The notes under the pieces are model-generated. The model ran no database searches. It was not told the DNA's origin and saw only the letters and a list, made by a program, of their open reading frames with translations. 8,814 nucleotides of DNA from Alistipes sp. (GTDB lineage: Bacteria > Bacteroidota > Bacteroidia > Bacteroidales > Rikenellaceae): NCBI GenBank assembly GCA_017559685.1, contig JAFYQY010000120.1, forward strand, positions 1-8,814. The letters run 5' to 3'. This document shows positions 1 through 4,745 of the stretch, piece after piece. How positions within the stretch are numbered: position 1 is the stretch's first letter; every line of letters begins with the position of its first letter. Position numbers and translations under genes: made by a program.

Positions 1-1732
1 CACGTGCATACTTGATTGTTTCACGCATAATAGGGTCGTCCGAATTCTCCGCCTGCTGCAACTCAGGTACAGCGTTGATAGCGTTTGTAAGGTTAATCTT
101 GAGTTGCTTATCCTTATCCTTTGGGTCGGTGATTCTGTCCGGTATCAACTTGCAAAGACGGTCGCTTTCCGAGAGTGGCAACTTCTGTACACGTGCCACA
201 TCCTTCAACGCCATCTTGGTAGCCATAGTACCGTAGGTGATGATGTGTGCCACCTTCTCCTTGCCGTACTTCTTGGTTACCCAATCGAGCACTCGTCCAC
301 GACCTTCGTCGTCGAAGTCGATATCGATATCGGGCAACGAGATACGGTCAGGGTTCAAGAATCGCTCGAACAGCAAGTCGTACTTGATAGGGTCGATCTG
401 CGTAATTCCGAGACAGTATGCCACGGCCGAACCTGCAGCCGAACCACGACCAGGGCCTACCCAGACGTTCAACTCCTCACGTGCCGCACGGATAAAGTCC
501 TGTACGATAAGGAAGTAGCCAGGGAAACCCATCGTCTTCATAATGTAGAGCTCGAAGTCGAGACGCTCCTTCACCTCCTCCGAGAGTGGTGCGCCATATC
601 GCTTCTCAGCACCCTCCATTGCGAGTTTTGCCAAGTAGTCGGCTTCGAACTTTATTCGGTAGAGCTTGTCGTAACCGCCAAGCTTCTCAATCTTCTTCTT
701 TGCGGACTCCTCGTCCATCACAACCTCGCCCTTCTCGTTGCGGGTAAACTCGTTGAAGAGATCCTCCTCGGTCAAGCGTGCACGATACTCCTCCTCGGTG
801 CCGAACTCGGCAGGGATAGGGAAGACGGGCATAATCGGTGCGTGGTCGATAGAGTAGTGCTCCACCTTGTCGCAGATAGATACCGTATTCTCGAGTGCAT
901 CGGGGTACTCTCCGAAGATAGCCTCCATCTCGGCTGTGGTCTTCATCCACTCCTGCTTCGAGTAGAGCATACGCTTCGGATCATCGAGATCTTTGCCTGT
1001 GCTCAAGCAGATAAGTCGATCGTGAGCCTCGGCATCCTTCTCATCCACGAAGTGTACGTCGTTGGTGCAGACCAAACCGATATTGTGCTTGCGTGCGAGC
1101 TGCACCAGGTGCTGATTAACCTTGCACTGCATCTCGTATGCCTCGTGGTTGGCTCGCTCGACGGTCGCCTTGTGTAACTGCAACTCCAAGTAGTAATCCT
1201 CTCCGAACATATCCTTGTGCCACAATACAGCCTCCTCAGCGCCTGCTAAATCATCCTCGGTAATGAGCTTCGGAATCTCACCACCCAAGCAAGCCGAACA
1301 GCAGATTAGACCTTCACGGTACTTTTCGAGCTCTGCACGGTCGGTACGAGGACGACCATAGAAACCGTCAGTCCACGCCTTCGATACTATCTTGATAAGG
1401 TTTTTGTAACCCTTGAAGTTCTTGGCCAAGAGAATGAGGTGGTAACCTCCGAGATCGATCTTGTCATTCTTCTGGTCGAGGGTGCGGCGAGCAACATAGA
1501 CCTCGCAACCGATAATCGGCTTGAAAGGCGTCAATCCTTCGCCCTTGCGGCCTTTGTTCACCTTGCCCACATAGTTCATAAACTCCTTGATAGCGAACAT
1601 ATTACCGTGGTCGGTAATAGCGATACCAGGCATACCGTCGCCGATAGCCTTATCTACGAGTTTTTTGACGCTCGCCTGTCCGTCGAGGAGAGAGTATTGG
1701 GTGTGGGTGTGTAGGTGTACGAAACCGCTCAT
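1..1732 (-). CDS. dnaE: DNA polymerase III subunit alpha, N-terminal part (cut by left window edge)
   Basis: Catalytic subunit of the replicative polymerase, extending the chains copied at the fork. About 577 N-terminal residues are present; full bacterial DnaE is roughly 1150-1300, so the C-terminal half lies off the left edge. The start MSGFVHLHTHTQYSLLDG gives the first PHP-domain motif (HLHTH at residues 6-10), followed by the PHP motif TDHGN around 40-44 and GCEVYVA near 75-81. The polymerase palm shows GPGRGSAAGSA from residue 426 and PDIDIDF at 467-473, which carries two of the three catalytic aspartates; the third should lie beyond the edge. No exonuclease domain is inserted in the PHP region, as expected for DnaE rather than PolC. 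The ATG starts exactly at the conserved N-terminus, and a TAnnTTTG promoter box lies 25-32 bp upstream. Long plus-strand frames across it are shadows. The identification is secure. Confidence 0.97.
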   Translation of the reverse strand, partial: MSGFVHLHTHTQYSLLDGQASVKKLVDKAIGDGMPGIAITDHGNMFAIKEFMNYVGKVNKGRKGEGLTPFKPIIGCEVYVARRTLDQKNDKIDLGGYHLILLAKNFKGYKNLIKIVSKAWTDGFYGRPRTDRAELEKYREGLICCSACLGGEIPKLITEDDLAGAEEAVLWHKDMFGEDYYLELQLHKATVERANHEAYEMQCKVNQHLVQLARKHNIGLVCTNDVHFVDEKDAEAHDRLICLSTGKDLDDPKRMLYSKQEWMKTTAEMEAIFGEYPDALENTVSICDKVEHYSIDHAPIMPVFPIPAEFGTEEEYRARLTEEDLFNEFTRNEKGEVVMDEESAKKKIEKLGGYDKLYRIKFEADYLAKLAMEGAEKRYGAPLSEEVKERLDFELYIMKTMGFPGYFLIVQDFIRAAREELNVWVGPGRGSAAGSAVAYCLGITQIDPIKYDLLFERFLNPDRISLPDIDIDFDDEGRGRVLDWVTKKYGKEKVAHIITYGTMATKMALKDVARVQKLPLSESDRLCKLIPDRITDPKDKDKQLKINLTNAINAVPELQQAENSDDPIMRETIKYAR

Positions 1733-1756
1733 AATATAGTCCTAATTTGCTACCTA

Positions 1757-1764
1757 CAAAGATA
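1757..1764 (-). promoter_or_regulatory. Promoter -7 box for dnaE
   Basis: The minus strand reads TATCTTTG, a match to the Bacteroidetes primary-sigma -7 consensus TAnnTTTG. Transcription would begin near 1750 and give a dnaE leader of about 18 nt. No clear TTTG -33 box is seen; that region is occupied by 7-bp repeats. Confidence 0.55.
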
Positions 1765-1774
1765 AGAAATAAAA

Positions 1775-1846
1775 CGGAAAACTGAAAGCTGAAAGCGGAA
1801 AACTTTTTCGATTTTTAGTTATCCGTTTTCCGTTATCCGTTATCCG
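1775..1846. repeat. Two 4-unit heptanucleotide arrays in inverted orientation
   Basis: The left array (1775-1802) is four 7-mers: CGGAAAA, CTGAAAG, CTGAAAG, CGGAAAA. The right array (1819-1846) is TTATCCG, TTTTCCG, TTATCCG, TTATCCG, i.e. the same kind of unit in reverse complement. A perfect 10-bp inverted repeat, AACGGAAAAC (1773-1782) and GTTTTCCGTT (1825-1834), links them. The pair sits between divergent dnaE and the small plus-strand gene, directly upstream of the dnaE -7 box. The function is unknown; slipped-strand length variation or a binding site are both possible. Confidence 0.75.
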
Positions 1847-1920
1847 TTTGTTTGGGCGTGGTTTTTGTTGTAGCGTATCGAAAAAAAGTTATAGTTTTTT
1901 CGGATCTAAAGGGTGGGCTT

Positions 1921-2130
1921 ATGTTGGTTGACGAGATGATTGTTGTTGCCGAGTACAATACGGCGGTCGAGGCCGAAATGGCGAAAAATATCCTTGCGTG
2001 CGCAGGCATACGTGCGTGGATAGAGAATGTATATATGGCGACACTCTATCCCGGGGTTATTCGTGCAAAGTTGATGGTTGCCGAGGATAATTTCAAACAG
2101 GCAAAAACACTACTGCGAATACGAGAGTAG
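1921..2130 (+). CDS. Small DUF2007-type protein (69 aa)
   Basis: A 69-residue protein whose core (VVAEYNTAVEAEMAKNIL, then AGIRAWIEN, then VAEDNFKQAKTLL) fits the DUF2007 family. These are small alpha/beta domains labelled putative signal-transducing proteins; their biochemical role is not established. The pattern is a first beta strand, a helix that 'skips' along the backbone (AEMAKNIL), a second strand, then the closing strand and helix with the A-E-D...A pattern. I chose the ATG at 1921; an ATG at 1936 (MIVVAEYN) would give 64 residues and is also plausible. A longer reading from TTG at 1852 runs into repeat DNA and is unlikely. The gene is divergent from dnaE and convergent with aroE, 28 bp from its stop. 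No convincing promoter or Shine-Dalgarno site was found. The family call is from pattern recognition. Confidence 0.75.
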   Translation: MLVDEMIVVAEYNTAVEAEMAKNILACAGIRAWIENVYMATLYPGVIRAKLMVAEDNFKQAKTLLRIRE

Positions 2131-2158
2131 CAGAGAGTGGAGAACTCGAAACAACTAC

Positions 2159-2878
2159 TTACTGATTCCAAATCTCCCACGAGGCTTCGGCTTGAGTTTC
2201 GAACATTGTCAAGCCGTCGAGGATATGTGCGCCCTGCTCGGCTCCTCGCTTCAAGAATTCGGTTATGCGAGGGTTGTAGACACAGTCGAAAAGTGTGTGC
2301 TTTGCCGAGAGTGCCGAGTAGGGTAATTCGGGTGCGTCATACATATCTGGAAACATCCCTATTGGTGTGGCGTTTACGATGATGTCGCAGTTGCGAATCA
2401 GCTCCTCGGTCAAATCGGCGTATGTCAAGTCGGCTACGCCCTGCGAGCGAGAGACAACGGCAACCTCCGCACCGCCCTCACGCAGAACATACTGCACAGC
2501 CTTCGAAGCACCGCCCGTACCGAGTACGATGGCCTTTGCACCCTCGAGATTGATACCATCTAACGTTTTGCGAATACCTATTACGTCGGTGTTGTAGCCC
2601 ACCAATCGACCATTTTCGCACACCTTCACACAGTTTACCGCACCTACTGCCTTTGCCTCCTCGCTAATCTCGGCGAGCAGTGGCATTATCGCCTGCTTGT
2701 GGGGTATGGTTACGTTGAAACCCGAGAGCTTGGCGCAGTGGGGTAGGATATCTTCAACCCTCTCCATTGGGAGTGGCGAATACTCCGCATCGATACCCCC
2801 TCTCGAGAATTTGTCGAGAAAGTATGCGGCCGACATCGAGTGTCCCAGCGGAAAACCTATAAGCGCAAAGTGTTTCAT
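2159..2878 (-). CDS. aroE: Shikimate dehydrogenase (NADP+)
   Basis: Reduces 3-dehydroshikimate to shikimate with NADPH, the fourth step of the cytosolic shikimate pathway to chorismate and the aromatic amino acids. The protein is 239 residues, slightly shorter than E. coli AroE (about 270), as is common in Bacteroidetes. Substrate-domain motifs: GFPLGHSMS at 8-16 (the S-x-S shikimate contact), NVTIPHK at 55-61 with catalytic Lys61, VGAVN at 78-82, and GYNTD at 94-98 with catalytic Asp98. The Rossmann domain begins with LGTGGASKA at 119-127; NATPIGM at 169-175 and DCVYNP at 198-203 follow, and the C-terminal Gln229 sits in the usual GL...Q..A..F/W context. I chose the ATG giving MKHFALIG. The frame stays open 25 codons further upstream, but that stretch is part of an inverted repeat and is not AroE-like. 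A -7 box sits about 170 bp upstream, implying a long structured leader. Confidence 0.96.
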   Translation of the reverse strand: MKHFALIGFPLGHSMSAAYFLDKFSRGGIDAEYSPLPMERVEDILPHCAKLSGFNVTIPHKQAIMPLLAEISEEAKAVGAVNCVKVCENGRLVGYNTDVIGIRKTLDGINLEGAKAIVLGTGGASKAVQYVLREGGAEVAVVSRSQGVADLTYADLTEELIRNCDIIVNATPIGMFPDMYDAPELPYSALSAKHTLFDCVYNPRITEFLKRGAEQGAHILDGLTMFETQAEASWEIWNQ

Positions 2879-2898
2879 ACTAATTAGCTTTTGGTACG

Positions 2899-3021
2899 AA
2901 AATCGTTCTGATTGGTAAATTTTGCACCTTGTTGCGGTCGCCAAATTCCTCACATAGATCGACTATGCTGCGTATTTGTCGCCTTGCAACGCACAAAATT
3001 TTCTCAATCATCGACGATTTT
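2899..3021. repeat. Long imperfect inverted repeat in the aroE leader
   Basis: The left arm (2899-2946) and the reverse complement of the right arm (2974-3021) match over about 48 nt with scattered mismatches. Both begin AAAATCGT, then share GATTG, AAATTTTG, a GTTGC-containing block and a final CAAAT. A smaller inner stem, CATAG (2953-2957) with CTATG (2963-2967), sits at the centre. As RNA this would be a cruciform-like hairpin of about 120 nt. It lies between the predicted aroE promoter and the aroE start, so it would be in the aroE 5' leader. It may be a dispersed genomic repeat or an aroE-specific control element; one copy cannot distinguish these. Confidence 0.75.
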
Positions 3022-3048
3022 GAAGTTTTGAAAAACTTACAACTATTG

Positions 3049-3056
3049 CAAAGGTA
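3049..3056 (-). promoter_or_regulatory. Putative promoter -7 box for aroE
   Basis: The minus strand reads TACCTTTG, matching TAnnTTTG. It would start transcription near 3042 and give aroE a leader of about 165 nt that contains the long inverted repeat. No good -33 box is visible; the expected position is filled by the AT-rich heptad array. Moderate support, on one element only. Confidence 0.45.
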
Positions 3057-3083
3057 AAAATTAAAAATTAAAAATGAAAAGTT
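3056..3083. repeat. Heptanucleotide tandem array, 4 units
   Basis: Four consecutive 7-mers: AAAAATT, AAAAATT, AAAAATG, AAAAGTT. It overlaps the edge of the predicted aroE -7 box and covers the spacer and -33 zone on the minus strand, so a change in copy number could alter promoter strength. The period equals that of the arrays at 1775-1846 and 4022-4056 although the unit sequence differs. Confidence 0.65.
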
Positions 3084-3103
3084 TTTTTTGGGGAGAAATT
3101 ATA

Positions 3104-3267
3104 AATGGCATTTAATGACATTCGGGCTTCGCCCTTAATGGCATACAATGGCAGCGCAATCAAAGATTGCTTAATGACAAGTCGGCTTTTTGTTATTCAA
3201 TGTCATTCAGTGAGCGCTAGCGAACGCATGTCATTCAATGTTATTCATTGCCATCTAATTGCCGACT
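3104..3267. repeat. Hairpin-rich intergenic repeat element
   Basis: A palindrome-dense stretch between the aroE promoter region and the RNA gene promoter. Left-half motifs AATGGCA (3104-3110) and AATGACAT (3114-3121) have inverted partners in the right half, ATGTCATT (3228-3235) and TGCCAT (3249-3254). Inside are small hairpins: GGGC-TTC-GCCC (3124-3134), GCAATC-AAA-GATTGC (3156-3170) and the 8-bp palindrome CGCTAGCG (3215-3222). AGTCGGC (3180-3186) and GCCGACT (3261-3267) pair perfectly. TGTCATTCA and GTTATTCA each occur twice in the right half. There is no protein-like reading; an open frame through it is low-complexity. It resembles a REP/MITE-like noncoding element; that class is inferred. 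Confidence 0.65.
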
Positions 3268-3270
3268 TTT

Positions 3271-3302
3271 TTTGCTTGTTCAAAAATAAATTTCTATATT
3301 TG
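3271..3302 (+). promoter_or_regulatory. Promoter of the structured RNA gene
   Basis: TTTG at 3271-3274 and TATATTTG at 3295-3302 are separated by 20 bp, matching the Bacteroidetes -33/-7 consensus TTTG and TAnnTTTG. The predicted start is around 3306-3308, exactly where the first stem of the RNA begins. This is the best promoter match in the window. Confidence 0.75.
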
Positions 3303-3305
3303 TAG

Positions 3306-3543
3306 TGCAGTCTTCGGGCTGTAGACATATTATGATGAAAGTGTATTAGCTTTTATCCTTGAATGGAAATCTGGTAAATTTCAATTACAACAAGGATAGC
3401 AACACACTCGTCACCGTGTATTTGGTGTTGTGGCACTTTCGTTGCCCTACGCTTGAATACGGGTGTGGGGTATTGTTTATTTGTTGTAAGGGCTTACCAG
3501 AGCCTCCATTCTGATAAACTAATCGGCCTCACACTTTCTTTTT
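3306..3543 (+). ncRNA. Structured noncoding RNA, probably a Bacteroidales 6S-type RNA
   Basis: About 240 nt without a credible reading frame, directly behind a strong promoter. The 5' end forms a 6-bp hairpin with a UUCG loop (3307-3322). Then a long-range helix of about 42 pairs, interrupted by small internal loops, is seen: 3337-3344 with 3531-3538, 3345-3349 with 3519-3523, 3352-3357 with 3513-3518, 3361-3367 with 3505-3511, 3371-3377 with 3494-3500, and 3385-3393 with 3481-3489 (9 perfect pairs). The apical part (3394-3480) has smaller stems such as GGCA (3432-3435) with TGCC (3443-3446). The closing helix is followed by TTTTT, a plausible 3' end. A long, bulged, roughly 200-nt rod made from a housekeeping promoter is the architecture of 6S RNA, the RNA polymerase-binding promoter mimic; Bacteroidales-1 is the Rfam family I would test. 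It lacks recognisable tmRNA, RNase P or SRP RNA signatures. Structured RNA: confident. 6S identity: tentative. A long 5' leader of the next gene is the alternative. Confidence 0.7.
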
Positions 3544-3567
3544 GTAATAACCGCACATCAGAGGCTG

Positions 3568-3963
3568 ATGAGCAAACCTAAAACTTATAAAATTATGAAG
3601 GTAACAGTACTAGGTTACACCGAACCATTTGCAGCTAATCCAGATGTAAATATCTACAAGAATGATGAGCTGATCGGTTATGTAGGAAGAGGTGGTAGAA
3701 TTGTGTTGGAGGTTGATGAGCCTTGCGAATTGGTATTTAAGTGCTCGATTCGCAGTGCAAAATGTATGGTGACATCAGACACCTATGTTGTTCTCTCGTT
3801 CAATCGTACTACAGGCTCGCTATCTGCAACATTGGCAGCATCTGAGCAAGAGGCTGTGCAAGTAGTCGCAAAGGCTAAGGGCTCGGATAGCAAAAGAATC
3901 TTGTGGGCGGTAATATTTATTGTTATTGCCCTTTTGTTTGCACTCCTTACTGGAGGTCTTTAA
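3568..3963 (+). CDS. Hypothetical small protein with C-terminal membrane anchor (131 aa)
   Basis: Not assigned to a named family. The first 90 or so residues alternate in a beta-rich pattern (KVTVLGY, DVNIYKNDELIGYVGRGG, VLEVDEPCELVFKC, TYVVLSFNR). This resembles the small beta domains often seen in Bacteroidetes hypotheticals, in which a short strand displays 'I-y-k-n/d-g-x-x-v-G' before a hydrophobic strand. A helical linker (about 91-108) leads to a basic residue pair (K109, R110) and one hydrophobic segment at about 111-128, ending LLTGGL. No signal peptide is seen, so a tail-anchored protein with a cytoplasmic domain is the simplest topology. Two starts are possible: ATG 3568 lies inside a small hairpin (CATCA 3556-3560 with TGATG 3566-3570), while ATG 3595 (MKVTVLGY) has AT-rich, Bacteroidetes-like upstream DNA. 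It begins 24 nt after the predicted RNA 3' end and may be expressed by read-through. A strong terminator follows. Confidence 0.75.
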   Translation: MSKPKTYKIMKVTVLGYTEPFAANPDVNIYKNDELIGYVGRGGRIVLEVDEPCELVFKCSIRSAKCMVTSDTYVVLSFNRTTGSLSATLAASEQEAVQVVAKAKGSDSKRILWAVIFIVIALLFALLTGGL

Positions 3964-3984
3964 TAGGTGGTGATACAATCGAAG

Positions 3985-4015
3985 AATCGCCTCGCAGTTT
4001 TTCTGCGAGGCGATT
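3985..4015. terminator. Bidirectional intrinsic terminator
   Basis: A perfect 13-bp stem, AATCGCCTCGCAG (3985-3997) with CTGCGAGGCGATT (4003-4015), closes a TTTTT loop. It is flanked by an AT-rich tail on the plus side. It lies between the convergent membrane-anchored protein gene and the DedA-family gene and probably serves both. Confidence 0.85.
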
Positions 4016-4021
4016 ATTATT

Positions 4022-4056
4022 AAAAGCTAATGGCCAATGGCTAAAAGCTAATGGCT
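4022..4056. repeat. Heptanucleotide tandem array, 5 units
   Basis: Five consecutive 7-mers: AAAAGCT, AATGGCC, AATGGCT, AAAAGCT, AATGGCT. The last base overlaps the stop codon of the minus-strand DedA-family gene, so the array lies in its immediate 3' region, next to the terminator. Confidence 0.75.
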
Positions 4057-4664
4057 TACAAGAACTTGCCTATCAAAATAAACGAGCCAATCAACAACAC
4101 GGTAAATGCGATAGCCAACCAGTTGAAATACTTGTCGATAAAGCTCTTGATAGGTGCACCGAACTTCCAAATCAAACCTGCGATAAGGAAGAATCGCAAA
4201 CCACGAGACACGACCGACGCCACGATGAACATCGGCAAGTTGATGCCGAATAGACCGCCCGTAATGGTAAATAACTTGTATGGCAGCGGTGTAAAACCTG
4301 CGGTAAATACAACCCAGAAGTCCCACTCGTCGTACAACGCCTTCACCTCGTTGAACTTCTCCACAGAGAAGAGGTGTGCGTAGCACCACTCCGCCAATGC
4401 GGTATTGCTACCATCGGCTGCTATCCACGCAAAGTGACCGATAGCGTAGCCTACCAAAGCGCCCAAGACCGAGCCTACAAGGCATATCGCCGCAAAACGG
4501 AAAGACTTTGCGATAGTGCCGATGCAGAGCGCTATGAGCAACACATCGGGTGGAATTGGGAAGAACGAGGACTCGGCGAATGCAAAAATAAAGAGTGCCA
4601 ATGCGCCCCATTTCGACTCGCTCCACGACAAAACCCAGTTGTATAATCTCTTGACAATGTTCAT
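4056..4664 (-). CDS. DedA/YqaA-type inner-membrane protein (VTT domain)
   Basis: A 202-residue integral membrane protein of the DedA/VTT superfamily, closest in feel to the YqaA group. Family members act in the cytoplasmic membrane and several are linked to lipid-carrier or phospholipid translocation; the substrate of this one cannot be read from sequence. Seen: a first hydrophobic segment with FAESSFFPIPPD (29-40), the re-entrant-loop signature containing the conserved acidic residue Glu31; a glycine-rich helix (about 56-80); the second signature TAGFTPLPYK (121-130) followed by TITGGLFG; SRGLRF at 153-158 with the conserved arginine; and a last membrane helix at about 183-201. I chose the ATG giving MNIVKRLYNW. 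A longer reading begins 24 codons upstream inside the promoter region and is rejected. The -7 box lies 23-30 bp upstream, giving a short leader. It is transcribed divergently from the GH3 gene. Confidence 0.9.
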   Translation of the reverse strand: MNIVKRLYNWVLSWSESKWGALALFIFAFAESSFFPIPPDVLLIALCIGTIAKSFRFAAICLVGSVLGALVGYAIGHFAWIAADGSNTALAEWCYAHLFSVEKFNEVKALYDEWDFWVVFTAGFTPLPYKLFTITGGLFGINLPMFIVASVVSRGLRFFLIAGLIWKFGAPIKSFIDKYFNWLAIAFTVLLIGSFILIGKFL

Positions 4665-4683
4665 AATTCTGCTCTCTATTGTG

Positions 4684-4715
4684 TTGCAAATATACAATTT
4701 ATTTTTGTATATTTG
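4684..4715 (+). promoter_or_regulatory. Promoter of the GH3 gene (half of a symmetric divergent pair)
   Basis: TATATTTG at 4708-4715 matches the -7 consensus, with GTTG at 4683-4686 as a fair -33 box 21 bp upstream. Transcription would start near 4721, about 25 nt before the GH3 start codon. The box is one arm of an 11-bp perfect inverted repeat shared with the opposite promoter. Confidence 0.65.
4687..4694 (-). promoter_or_regulatory. Promoter -7 box of the DedA-family gene
   Basis: The minus strand reads TATATTTG, identical to the GH3 -7 box on the other strand. The start would be near 4680, leaving a leader of about 16 nt. A -33 box is unclear; TTG (plus-strand CAA at 4720-4722) lies 25 bp away, somewhat far. 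Confidence 0.6.
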
Positions 4716-4745
4716 TAGACAAGTAAATAGAAACAATCAAAATAT

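Noticed and set aside
104..1177. 357-codon plus-strand open frame opposite dnaE
   Set aside because: It is antisense to a clear DnaE with catalytic motifs, has leucine/valine-rich shadow composition and no recognisable domain.
1852..1920. TTG-started N-terminal extension of the DUF2007-type protein
   Set aside because: The extra 23 residues are not DUF2007-like and begin next to the repeat array; ATG 1921 or 1936 fits the family better.
2879..2953. 25-residue N-terminal extension of AroE
   Set aside because: It is translated from one arm of the inverted repeat; AroE homology starts at MKHFALIG.
3105..3305. 66-codon plus-strand open frame
   Set aside because: It runs through the palindromic repeat element and the RNA promoter; low-complexity product with no homology signal.
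3331..3350. Mini reading frame ATG-ATG-AAA-GTG-TAT-TAG as a leader peptide
   Set aside because: Too short, no ribosome site, and it falls in the closing helix of the structured RNA, which explains the sequence better.
3306..3543. tmRNA, RNase P RNA or SRP RNA as the identity of the structured RNA
   Set aside because: No tRNA-like ends or tag frame, no RNase P P4 signature, no SRP GGAA-loop helix, and the size and rod shape do not fit.
3056..4056. CRISPR array from the repeated motifs
   Set aside because: Units are 7 bp with no spacers of constant length and no cas genes; the pattern is plain tandem repetition.
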